Below are positions 11,502 to 22,810 of a stretch of DNA of 64,000 nt, in pieces; within the stretch, counting starts at the first letter, position 1; each line of letters starts with the position of its first letter. Made by a program: the position numbers and the translations under genes. The notes under the pieces were generated by a model. That model did not search any database. It saw nothing but the letters and a program-made list of their open reading frames with translations, and had not been told where the DNA came from. This DNA comes from Punctularia strigosozonata HHB-11173 SS5 (taxonomy: Eukaryota; Basidiomycota; Agaricomycetes; Corticiales; Punctulariaceae), in assembly GCF_000264995.1 (NCBI RefSeq), contig NW_006767433.1, positions 2,780,749 through 2,844,748 on the forward strand. The letters run 5' to 3'.

Positions 11502-14342
11502 ATGCGTCTCTGGACGCCAGGACTTAGCGCCTGCTTGCTGTTGCTGCCTCGAGCTACATGCTCTCAGATTCCCTTGTATGGTTATTCAGAACCAAGTGCT
11601 TCGTCGTACACCCTCGTCGACGCACTGGATCAGGACCCAGATTACCAACTACTCCTTCGCTTGATTCAGCGTGCACGACTTATTCCAACAATCAACAAGC
11701 TCAACGGAAGCACCCTATGGGCGCCCACGAACGAAGCAATAAAGAAACATGCATCATTCAGCCCCCTCTGGCAGGCGGCCCTCGTAGAAGATCAGGACTC
11801 ACTGGACAACGTCAATGAGCAGTTACGTCAAGAGCTTTTCTACCACCTACTTAACTACTCCCTGCCTTCACTGCCTACAACCGAAGACCCTCGCGTCGAG
11901 AAGACTCTTCACTACCCTCGGCAACCGACTGAGCATCCTTCACCGGAGCCACCCCCCTCCCCTCCATGGCTTCCCATCCCAGGAGGTACCCTAGGCGGGG
12001 AACCTCAGCGCCTTAGAGTCGCATCTCGCGATTCGAAAGGGTGGGTGGGCGTTGATGCCTTCGGCAACGGCGGCGCTCAAATCGTCAAGGGCGATCCTGT
12101 CAGCGTCGACAATGGAATATTAGTAGGGATCGGTGACGTTCTGCAAGTCCCTCCTGATTTGGGTGAGCCAGCTGTCCTTGCGATCACCCGAGCGCGAATG
12201 ACCTCGTCAACAGCCACAGTGGTGTCACAACACCCTTCTGTCGCATACTTCCACAGAATATTGAATGCGGAGCTGGAGTCCCTCCTCAACAACACGCAGG
12301 AGATGACTTTGTTCTTGCCTGTGGATGCTGCTTGGAACGCTTTGGATCCAATAGAACGTCTATACCTTGAAAGCGACTACGCCACCGATGATTTGTATCG
12401 GATCCTTCACATGCACGCCGTTCACAAGGGCGTGGTATGGTCCGAGTCATTCAACCCTGGTGTCAACTGTGAGTGGACAGTCCACCGTCGTAACACCGTA
12501 TTGACGAGGTATTAGTAACGACCATGTCGGGCAACGAGCTTGAAGTTGTCTGGTCTCCTGAAAAGGTTCTCGTTTCAGGAGCGGACTTGGTTGAACCTGA
12601 CATATACGCGGCGAACGGTGTCGTCCACACCGTCTCGTCTCTTTTGGTGCCCCCTGGAGCTTTGGAACTCACCCCCGAGAAATATCTTCTTGCATTGAAT
12701 TGCACTTCCTTCGTTTCCCTCCTCCACTCTGTCAACCTGACCTCGCTCATCAATGATACGACTGCGGAGTATACTATTCTTGCCCCCAAAGACGATATCA
12801 TATCGGTTTTCGGGGACGATGAGCTGCCTAACCCTGGCACCGAGGAGCTGAAGAGACTACTACAGTACCATTTCATCCCAAAAAAGTGGAAGCAGGGGAA
12901 ATTACAGGATGGGATGCTCCTTGAGACAGCATTGAAGGAGCGGGGTCTCGATGGAGGCCGCCAAGTTTTAGCGATAGAGGTCAATGACGCGGACAAGAAG
13001 GGGAAGGTTGAGAGCAGTGTGCGATTCGGCGGCGCCGGCGTAATTGGGGATCCAGGTCAGAAACACAATAAATATCGCCTGGCCGAATGATAACGTTTCA
13101 TTCGCAGTGGAAGTAAAGAACGCCCTATTTTACTTTGTTTCAAGGCCGTTGACTCCGCCGGTCGATGCGCTGCAGACCGCGTTGCCTTCTCTTGACCTTT
13201 CGACATTTCTTGCTGCTGTCTTCTCAACGAATATGGCAGAGCTGCTGAAGACCGTGCGTCGCACTAGTTTCATGATCCCGCATAACGATGCGTTCAAAAG
13301 AGTAGGCGGCCTGGTCAGCGCCTACCTCTTAACCGAATCCTCCAAAACGGACTTGAAGCGTGTCATCACCCACCACATCATAGCAGGAGTGGAATACGCA
13401 GACAGCCTAGTGAACGGGTCTACCCACACGTACCCTACTCTCGAGGGTTCCGATGTTCGCGTGGAACGCATCAAGGACGGCACCGTTTATTTGTCTCCAA
13501 GCGGTGGCTGGAGCAATATGAAGTCCGAACTTGCGCCCAGGAACATGCTTACCCAGACGGGCGTGGTGCACGAAGTCTCGGACCTCTTCATCCCTCGTTC
13601 CGTCCAGTTAACGGTGGGCAAGTTGGTGAAGGCCGCCCAAGGAACGATCATGGCGACTATGTTGAGCAAAGTAGGGATGGAGTGGATATTGAATGGAACC
13701 TCACCCCCCGCGGACTCGCCTTGGGCTGACGAGCAGTTCAAAGGCGTGGCGTGGACCTTGTTGTGTCCAACAGACAGCTCGTTCAAAGGCATCAACCTCA
13801 CGCGCCTATATGCTGACTTGGATCAGCTGCGAGATATTGTTGGCCAGCATATCATTCCGACGTACTCCACTACTCCAGCTGAAGGCTCTGACGAGACTGT
13901 CTTCAGCGCGCTCAACAACAACCAACCCTTATTGATCTCGGACGCAGTCACGTACTCCACGCTGCTCACCAAATTCTCCTCATATGGAGATGTAGTGTTT
14001 AGGGATCAAGAAGGCACCTACATCATCGGCATCAAGGGTGCACGCGGCACTCCTGCTGTTGAGGATTGGGCGAACGTTCTCTCGTGGGGCCGAACGACGA
14101 CGCCATCCACCAAGTCCGGAGGGGTAATCCAGATAGACAGGTTACTCATTCCTTACCGTCCGACATGGTATCGGCAGTATCTGGCTCCCATCCTGGTTGG
14201 CGCCATTGGCGTTATAGTCATTGTGATGTTCTTCGCAGGAGTCAGATATGTTTGGCGGAAGGATTTGAGGGAGGCCACGTACGAGCCAGTGGGAGGGTTC
14301 GATGCGCGAGAACCCGAAGAAGATGGGGATAGATCGAACTGA
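11502..14342 (+). CDS. Multi-fasciclin (FAS1) domain membrane protein, YLR001C-like
   Basis: The N-terminus, MRLWTPGLSACLLLLPRATC, is a signal peptide. At least four FAS1 domains follow. Visible H1/H2-type boxes include TLWAPTNEAIKKH, MTLFLPVDAAWNAL, YTILAPKDDIISVF, SFMIPHNDAFKRV and TLLCPTDSSFKGI, with partners such as GVVHTVSSLLVPP and GVVHEVSDLFIP. A proline-rich insert (SPEPPPSPPWLPIPGG) interrupts the first domain. Several N-glycosylation sequons are present. A single transmembrane helix (LVGAIGVIVIVMFFAGVRYVW) and an acidic cytosolic tail end the protein. Introns lie at about 12469-12515 and 13054-13107. Yeast YLR001C is a vacuolar-membrane relative, so an adhesion-like role at a vacuole or cell surface is plausible but unproven. 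Confidence 0.87.
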
Positions 14343-14519
14343 CCGATGGATAATATGTGTATGTAACATAGACGGCGTTCTTTGTCTGTATTCGGTTCAT
14401 TCATTCGACGATCGTAATGCTATGTCCACGCTCACAGCTAATCTTAATAACCTCCCTATGTAGTTTAAAGCATAGCGATGACTTCTCGTGGCTATTGTAC
14501 TCCGGTTACAGTGAATTAC

Positions 14520-17500
14520 TCATTCCCCGTCTGTACCGATGAGCCAACTCATGCCCTTCTGTAAAGCACGAGATGCTTGTGTAGTCACATCGCTGCTGTC
14601 TGGCCTCGTGCGCCGAGCTGAGTCCGTGCTTCCGTCTCGTCCGCTGCGTTTTGAATCGGCCGAGTGGTCTCTCCTACCAACAGAGAAAGGGAAGTGGGAT
14701 GCCACACCGGCGACGCGGCTGAAAGTCTTGCTTGCTATGGCTGCGGCGTCCGGGGCGCCTATCAGTGGTGATGGAGGAAGGCTAGGCATATGTAATTCGC
14801 TGAGGCGCGAAGCGATGATGGAGGCGGCGCTAATAGGCGTGCTTGTTCTCTGGTTTCTCTCAATGGAGGACGGCCGGGCCTTCTCAGCTCTGCTAGCAAT
14901 GTAATTATGCCGTTCTTCGATTTGTTGTTCCTCTTGACGACGCCACGCGTTAAGGATGTCAGGGAGCCTATCCGCAGGGCACAACTCGAGTGCATGCCCC
15001 AATAGCAACATCTTCTTCTCGATGTCACTGAACTCGGGTTGACGTCCAAGCTGGAAACAAGCCACCCAGCAGACCTCACTCGCCTCTTCAACAGTAGAAT
15101 CAGAAACTCCCACAGGGGTGGAAGCTCTGAGCTCAAGCAAAGTCTGAACCATGCGTTCACTGGTTTCGTACGCGCGGCTGAAGTCTTCCGCTTGCAGCGC
15201 GGTGTCCGCAATCATTGCCAGAGCCTTTACTTCCGCGGCCGGGTCGTCCCGAAAACCAAGCTTGTGAACGAGGTCGAGAATAACTTGAGTATGCTTGTAA
15301 GCATCGTTGTTACTGGACAAAACGCGAGAGACCAACGACAGTCGGTCTTTCGTCAGCCGTATCTCGATGGGCGTGATAGGAATACCGGGGCGTGACATCA
15401 CATTGAACGAGGAGATGCGGGAGGTCGCCTCGATGAACTCCTTCTCCGATGCGAGGCGCTCAGATGGTGAAGGAAGATCCAGACTGTTCGAAAACCTTCA
15501 GGCTCGACGAAGCGAACGACAACGGTAAGCACGTACCAATCGTACGCCAGTTTCATTTCCCCGAATTTGTAATTGCCGGACGTAGCGTTGTCGTAGAACT
15601 CATGAGAACAAGATAAACATATGTCTTCAATGGTTGTGGGATCGAGATTGAGCTTTGCCCTAGAGGATTGCAAAACAGCTCGAGCAACCTCGAAGTCTAA
15701 ACATAAAGAGCATACTAGTGAGCAATAATCACACGTGGAACCCAAGCCGCTTACCTCCTGAGCTGATGAGACCACTGAAGAAAATTCGGATCACTTCTTC
15801 TCTGCTTAAGAGGTTGAAAGCACCTCTGACTTCCCCTTCTGCCTGATTGTTAAGCTTCAGCATATCGTCCAGTAGGTCCGCCCATTGGTCCTGTGTATCG
15901 ACGCGCTCCCCGAAAGCTCCGGCGCGTCGTGCCATCCGATTTGCCCATTTCCTCTGCTCGGCCACATCACTTCTGCTCTGCAGGAACCAGCGAAGGGGCG
16001 CGGGAACATTCCAGCGGGCGAACGTCTCTCCAGACTCCAAGTGCACGTCAAGGATATCGAGGAGACGGGACAGGGATGTCAAAGGGAGGGGTTTGAAGAA
16101 TATCAGCAGATCAGAGGCGGTGCATTGCGGGCGAGTAGTGGAGGGCATAACAAATGAGCCGAGTGCTGTGATCGTCGCTTCTGCCTCGTCTTCCTCATCC
16201 CCATCCGTCGCTTGGATGTCCCAGGCCGGTAAGCACTCAAAAATCTTTGACATCGTCGACCACTCATCCAAGCTATTACTCCCATACAAGCATGCTAGGG
16301 CCAGACGCGTGAGGTCCTCGTCATCGCGAATTAGGCGTTGCGCTGCTGGCAGGGTGGGTTTCGAAGCCTCGAAGACGGACGCCACCAGGCTGAGTGGAGC
16401 AGTGAGTAAATATTCAGCGAGCATCCGTTGCGGAAGCGTAGGGTCCGGCTGTCCACATCGTTCGGCCCTCGCTTCCAGCACGAACAGGTAGGGCATGACA
16501 AGTGTGCGGATGTCTCGGGGAAGTGAGGATGGAGTCGACCGAGCCAGGTATGCGTAAATAATATCTGGAGGTTCCATGTTCCGCCAATGCATCAGCGTCC
16601 AGTCGGAGATGTCGGTAGGAATCTCAAGGGAGCGTGGTGCATCGTAGAACAGACGGGACATGAGAGATAGTTCCTCGCCCACTTTTTCGAGACCTGGTAC
16701 GCCCTGTGATGCCCCGTATTGGACCAGGCTCAGAGCAATGTCGATCATGCCTGTAGCTGCTACGATAGCATCCACTCGACGCTCATACCATTGATGGAGC
16801 TCATGGGCGGACAGCGGTTCAGATGCAATTTGATTGCTGTGGGAAGAGGCGGAGGGGATAAGGTAATGCTGGGGTACATGAATCCGGTGATCGAGGAGAG
16901 CGGCTTTGACAACGTCCAGTTCTGACCAGTCAACATCCTTCACAGCACTGGACATGACCCGCTCTTCCGTATTCGCCGACGCGTCAAAAGAGGGAAGGAT
17001 GTCGTGATAGTCTGATGGCTGCGCATATTCGGGTATAACTTCCAATATAAGGAGTCGATAGGGCCACAATTGGGGGCGGAAACGTTCCACGAGGTGCCTG
17101 ACGGCGCCAAAATAGCATTGGCTTGCAAGAAAGTGGACTATCTCGTCCAGGCCCTGAACCAGGAACTGGGAGAGCGGGAGTAGGGGTGCAGGAGGAGGAT
17201 TCGAGCGTTTGGGTTTCGTTAGGGTTTCGCTACCGTCGTCTGCCCACGGATCGTCTTCCCATTCTTCATCCAGAACGTCTTCATCGTGTATGTAATCGGG
17301 TAGGCTTCTGCGTAGCTCTATGTATGAGTTGAGCCGTTCCAGTCGCTCTAGAAGAACACCACGCAAGAAGCACAAGCTTGCATCAGTTGACTGTGTAAGG
17401 AAATGGGAGACGAGAGAATCTCTCCGCGCATCGTCGGACAGAGCGTCCACAGAGGATAGGTCTTCCTCGTCGGCACCAATCGGATGGTCGTAAGCCTCCC

Positions 17501-17708
17501 TTGCTCGCTCGCAGGCTCGGTCGGTGCGCTTGATGCCCAGCTCAAGCAGAGTGCGCTGGAGCGCAGGGTCGTCGAGGACACGATCGGTACATGCAGTCAC
17601 GACCCAATTGTCGTCGGGTATCCGTTCAAGCTTGTCCGATATATCCTTTGCCGTAACCTTTTCGTCGTCAAGAGCGAGCCATTCGCGTGCCAAGTCAGAT
17701 GAAGACAT
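14520..17708 (-). CDS. SEC39: Sec39 domain protein, Dsl1/NRZ tethering complex subunit (NBAS-like)
   Basis: Sec39 is a peripheral ER protein of the Dsl1 complex, which captures COPI vesicles returning from the Golgi. The first exon encodes about 645 residues of the Sec39 helical solenoid, beginning MSSSDLAREWLALDDEK. It includes FLASQCYFGAVRHLVERFRP, YERRVDAIVAATGMIDIALS and ILEVIPEYAQPSDYHDILP. Two short introns near 15700-15755 and 15480-15530 lead to EDICLSCSHEFYDNATSGNY and to a last exon with NNDAYKHTQVILDLVHKLG and EVCWVACFQLGRQPEFSD. The C-terminus is Ser/Arg-rich and ends KGMSWLIGTDGE. The gene is convergent with the fasciclin gene (178 bp between stops). The family call rests on overall architecture and several conserved blocks. 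Confidence 0.85.
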
Positions 17709-17906
17709 GATTGTCGAGCGCTGAGCACAACAGGGTGCACGTCACAAACAGCTGAGGTTGCACAGCCACATGAGGGAACATATATGTAGAGTATAAGGTA
17801 GTCGAGATCTACGTTACTTATACACCCGTGGAGGATAGTAATCGGATTGACCGTGAGTTCTAGCGCCGATACATCCATGTTGATGATTGAAGGACAGTTC
17901 ATTGCA

Positions 17907-18702
17907 TTAAAATAATGTTTCCTGAGAAGCAGAGTCAGCTTAGTCGGAGTAAAGCTTTATAGCATACCTCGTCTCGAAGATATTCGCCAATATCACTAAT
18001 CAGTTCGAGTTGTATGGTCAGCCAGAGTGACAACATATAGACACAATACGTACGCTTGATGGAATACCACGATAGCCGTTGGATCCAGTTTCCTCGTGTC
18101 AATCGTTGACCGTGCGGTCACACCGAATCCCTGCTTCCAGATGAATACCAGTTCAAGCAGAGATTGAATGGCGTACCAAAGGTTTGTCGTCCATGCTATA
18201 TACAACAACGCCCTGGTGTTCCGGCGTGTCCTCCGTTATTCGACCAAGGTGTGCCTTCACAACATGGTTCCCATACAGGAAGGGCATCTCCCCGTTCGGT
18301 TTGATCCAGACCTGAAATTTTGTGAGTGAGGGAGTGCCGGTTGTAAGGTGCCTTGATTTGACCTTGAATTTGGCATACTGCGCCAACCAGTCTAACGCGC
18401 TGATGTGCAACATGAATTTGCCACTTTTGGAGAATTTACCAAGACATGTTCCAAGTGAAATGAGATTTGGCCTAGCAATAGAGATGGCCATGCGCATGCA
18501 TGACTCCGAGACATAGTATACCCTGTCTTTGTGCAGGCGGAAGCAGTAGGTCTCGTCGGGACGGTCGATCAAGTGAACGAGATTCTTGCCCTATAACATG
18601 CTCAGCAAAAAAACCAGCCAACAGTACAGAAGCGAGGCACACGATATAGTTCGCAAGCTTGGCGAAGACCGCCTTGCTCTCATCTTCGGTCAGGGGCCGC
18701 AT
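17907..18702 (-). CDS. NIP7: 60S ribosome subunit biogenesis protein NIP7
   Basis: NIP7 is a small PUA-domain factor needed for 27S pre-rRNA processing and 60S assembly. The start [20 protein letters not shown], then [20 protein letters not shown] after one intron, [30 protein letters not shown] and [17 protein letters not shown] are all hallmark Nip7 sequences. The C-terminal PUA part includes [20 protein letters not shown] and [16 protein letters not shown] final intron at about 17923-17967 leads to a miniature last exon coding for ETLF and the stop, matching the ETLT-like end of the human protein. About 180 residues are expected. It shares a 153-bp divergent promoter with NRDE2. Confidence 0.95.
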
Positions 18703-18855
18703 TGTCGAGCGTCTTCAAGGAACGCCAACGATCTCGAAAAGCTTGTAACCCGAATTCAATGGATCACATGTTTCTAGTGAATACACCCCCTCAGAGTCCC
18801 TCAGGTCCAGAACGTTTAACCCTCAGGGTGCCTCAACCTGCATCTAATCGCGCAC
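18703..18855. promoter_or_regulatory. 153-bp bidirectional promoter of NIP7 and NRDE2
   Basis: The start codons of NIP7 (minus) and NRDE2 (plus) are 153 bp apart, so promoters and 5' leaders must overlap here. No TATA box is evident. Coupling of a ribosome assembly gene with a nuclear RNA surveillance gene may reflect simple compactness. Confidence 0.5.
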
Positions 18856-21800
18856 ATGGCCGCGCCGTCCTTCTCGTCCTTTCCACCTTCCTTTGGCTCG
18901 TTTACCGATGCGGATACAAGACAGCAACATTCCCAGCAGAACAAATCGGTACGCCGTAGCCAATCGTCCACAGACGAGGTTCAAGCAACTACTGGTCCCG
19001 GCGAATATGTTCCCAAGGAGAAACGTCGGCAGCTTGATGTCCATCGTTCTAAGACCCGGGACAAGAAACATCGAGGAAGAGAGCACGAACGGCATGGAAG
19101 ACTTGCTGATGTGGATACAGAGGACCACATTCAGTCATTGCGGCAGGACGCACTTGAAGGCATCGAGCCGCGCACGCGACCTCTGTACATCACAGACCGC
19201 AAAGGCGATCCTTTGAATGTGCATTATGGAGGTCTACATGCAGGTGATGTCCCGAAGTACCGGCTGTTAAACCGTAAGCCCGCTTTCAACTGCACTGTGG
19301 ATGGCTAATGATGAAAAGATGGAAGAACCATCCTTGGGCTTGGTGACGCTTTCAAGGTGGTGCATCGTGGACGGAAGGGCATTGAAATCGGCTTAGGGAA
19401 TCGTCGACGAGTGAGTTAAGCTAGGATGAAGTCGTATTTAACTGATAGCTGACCCTCCATTACGTAGCAACCCGCTCTCACCGACAAGGCAACTCGTGAA
19501 TTGCTCAGTGCACCACCCGTTCGCAGCTACGCGGCATTGTCAGGATCCAAATACAAGTACAACGAAATCGACGGATTTCTCCGCCTCCCCTCTTCTCGTG
19601 CAGCCTATCACAACCAAGCCTACCGATCGATTGGCCGCGTTGAAGGCAGCCATGAATCTGATAGCTCGTCTGATGGTGACTCTCGCGATTCCAGTGGCTC
19701 TCAGGATGACTCAGGTTCCGAGGACGGCATCCATCTCAATAGTCATCAACTTGCAGTGAAGGCGGCCGAACAGAAGGTCTCGCAAGATCCCTCCGATTTG
19801 TCTGCGTGGTTCGACATCCTCGCGTTCTCTCTGTCGACCATCCCACCTCTGTCGAAGGACGCAACGAAAGCGCGGGCCGAGATTACCATCACCGTCTTGG
19901 ACCGTGCTTTCAAGGCCTCCACAGAAAACAACCATTCCGTCAGTCTGTGGCTCAGGTACATTGCTGCTCACGAAGAACTGCTGGAGGCAGGAGAAGTCAA
20001 CTATGTGTGGGAGAAAGCAATCCAAAATGCAGGGAGAGGCGCGGACAAGGCGGACCTCTGGATAGAATGGCTGGATTGGAGTATAAGAAGAAGTGCACGC
20101 GGCATGGACGGGATCCTCGAGGCTGCAGTACGGGCAGTGAGGGCTTTGCATCTGGATGAAATCGGTCGTTTGAGAGTATTGTGGAGAGTGGCTGTGGCTT
20201 TCCGAGATGCTGGCTTCTCTGAGCGAGCTACAGCAGTGTTTCAAGCGCAGGCAGAATTGTACGCCCGAGTTGCCCGCCTCCTTGATTTCTTGCTCAACTG
20301 TTCGACAGAACATTCGGCATCCCGCAGTCTCTTTATGGTCTACCTCTCGAACGCCAGCTTGGTGCTCTGGAAGAGTTTTGGGACTCGGAGCATCCGCGCC
20401 TCGGCGACGAGGGTGCCCGAGGTTGGGCTGCTTGGGTCAGCGGAGGACGGCCCGAGCATCGCGCCTTCGTGCAGACTGTACCACTTCCAGCACCGGACGT
20501 CACGACATCCGACCCTTACGCTCGATGGGCTACCGAGGAGTATTTGAGTGACCATCACTTGAACCTTCCCAAGCGTTCTGCTCACGATACGAGCAATGAT
20601 GCTGACCCCTACTCGGTCATCATGTTTTCGGAAGTACAACCGCTGCTCAGCCTGCTGACTACCCGGGAGGCCAAGTTGATCTTCCGTTTGTGCTGGTTGT
20701 CCGACCTTGGATTGCCTATTCCAGGATTAACGACTGCTATGAGCCCCTCATCGACTGATGATCGATGGGCAAGCAGCTATCTGGCAACCCCATCACATCT
20801 CTCCGCTATATTCCCACCTGCAACTATGGCCAAGCGACGTATCACAGCAGATTCACATGCCGGCGTTCTGGTAGGAAGAGAACGGGAATACGCGTCGTGC
20901 GGACCTTGGTCGCCTGTTAAATCATGGGGGCGCGATACGTTTGGTCCCCTTGATAGCCTCGCTACCCGGCTCCGTGAATCGGACAGGTCGAGGGAAGGGG
21001 GTCTCAGGTGGTGGTCGCTAGAAGACGTACAAGATGTTGACGTGAATTTGGTAAGACGAGTCTTCGAACATTGCCGTTGCGGTCCACATGACATCGAATG
21101 GGATACTCTGGCACTTGCCTTCGAAGCGTGCATCGACGTGAAGAGGCAAGTGCTTCATGCTCTTCAGTGAACATGGGTACGTGCTGATCGCTCAAGTAGT
21201 GCCATCAAACTTTCCAAAAGCTTATTAGCTGACACGCCTGATTCTGTGCAACGCTGGACTGTGCATGCGCGGTTGGAACGCATCCGTGGTCGCATGGACG
21301 ATGCTCGCAAGGTTTACAAGGTTGTGCTGAGCGAAACCAATGTCTCAGCGACAACACCTTATGCCGTGCAACTTATCTGGGATTACGCTGAAGCGGAATG
21401 GATCAATGGGGACAACGACGCGGCAATGCATGCCATCTCTCGCGCTGTCGGTATCAGAAGCTTTACCGGTGTCGGCCTACTCCGCACCAAACGCTCCTTG
21501 GAGGAAATGGTTGACCATGTACGAGATGGACTATGGAAAGACAGGGAATCGTGGATCAAGCTACAGGCTTTGTTGGAGTTGCTCACGTCCTCGCACAAAT
21601 CAGCCATGGCGGTATTTGATGCCCACCTCTCGGAAACGGAGGGCACCGGAGAGGGTCGTCGTCGCGAGAGTTTGACAATTGCGTCCCTTGTCATGCTCTA
21701 TCACCACTCCATCGTACTGCGGAACCCTATGCCTCCCTCTATCCTGCGTGAACGCCTCTACAGGGCCGTAGAAGCTTTTCCTGGAAACACGATCATTCTA

Positions 21801-22475
21801 GGCATGTTCCTTGAGGCGGAGAAAGGGCAGGGGCTGTGGGGTCGCGTGCGTGGTGTGCTGGGGGAAACGGCGGTCAACGGCGTTGTCCAAGAGAAGGACG
21901 TGGCGCGGCGCGTGGCGGAGGTCTTGATTGCCGGGTGGGAAAGGGGGCGATGGGACGAAGAGAAGGAAAGAACCAGAGGTGGATTGTCCGCAGCCGTGCA
22001 AAATGTCCGGTCAGTACATACAACTGTTCTTTTCTCCCGGGGTTGAACTGATGCTGGTGTACTAGAACGCGCGGAAGTGCTGTGATATGGAGGATATATC
22101 TCGAGTTCGAGATTCGCTGCGGCGAGTTCGTGCGAGCGAAGAACCTCCTGTACCGGGCGGTCGCCGAATGCCCTCTCAATAAACGTACGTTGATGCTTCT
22201 GAACAGGTCTCATGCGATGCTAACGTTGTCGCGATGCAGAACTGTATTTACTGGCGTTTGGGCCTTTGCGCTCTACGTTCACTGCAGCGGAGTTGGACAG
22301 CCTCGTAGAAACGATGGCCGAGCGCGGGTTGCGACTTCGCAGGGGTCTGGACGAGGTCGCTACATCATCACCGGCTGGGTCTGTACACTGGGCCCCCGCG
22401 TCACGGTCGGAAGACTATGGCGAGGAGGAGATCGAGGAGCGGGCGAGGGAGATGCGACGGTTGCGTCCATATTGA
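18856..22475 (+). CDS. NRDE2: NRDE-2 family nuclear RNA surveillance/RNAi protein
   Basis: NRDE2 proteins (Nrl1 in fission yeast) act in the nucleus with the Mtr4 helicase and splicing factors in RNA surveillance and heterochromatic silencing. The N-terminal part has a charged region (YVPKEKRRQLDVHRSKTRDK), then PLYITDRKGDPLNVHYGGLH and GLGDAFKVVHRGRKGIEIG, which precede the NRDE-2 domain in fungal members. An acidic Ser/Asp linker follows. HAT/TPR-like helical repeats include QDPSDLSAWFDILAFSLS, LWLRYIAAHEELLEAGEVNY, LWIEWLDWSIRR and VQLIWDYAEAEWINGDN. The last repeats are AVIWRIYLEFEIRCGEFVRA and KNLLYRAVAECP, and the protein ends EERAREMRRLRPY. The gene has several introns, with borders approximate between 20320 and 20560. 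Confidence 0.88.
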
Positions 22476-22810
22476 GGCGAATGTACTGACACTGAACACG
22501 GAACGGATTAATTGAGAGCGGCCATTGTGCAAACAAAGCACGCGCCATTGTCGAATGTTCGCACGCCTCTTCCATCCGCCCACCGCCCGCAAACGTCGAC
22601 ACGAGGCATCGTTTGTTGCCCCAACTCGCCCATTCTCCGTTCAAGCTGGCCCACCAACAATAGTCCGAGCCACCACCCACAGTCCTTTATCTACTCTGCT
22701 TTTCTCTTTGCTCCTCTCGTCCCTGTAACACCCATCATCAGTCCGACCCACACTACTTTATACTCGCCCCCGACGCTTGACGCAGCTCGCAGGCTTTAGT
22801 CTACACACTC
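22476..22810. other. Intergenic region NRDE2-BYR4
   Basis: This spacer holds the 3' end of NRDE2 and the BYR4 promoter and leader. It is rich in C and T on the plus strand (CCCACC, CTCCTC and similar runs), a common feature of basidiomycete promoters. I see no open frame, repeat or RNA gene. Confidence 0.5.

Noticed and set aside
11502-14342. Fasciclin region as two separate genes split near 12500
   Set aside because: Removing the intron at 12469-12515 keeps the frame and joins two halves of one FAS1 domain.
15847-16491. A 214-codon open frame on the plus strand
   Set aside because: It lies entirely antisense within the large SEC39 exon, which has conserved protein content.
19711-20313. A 200-codon open frame on the minus strand
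   Set aside because: Antisense to the helical-repeat exon of NRDE2; no recognisable protein features.
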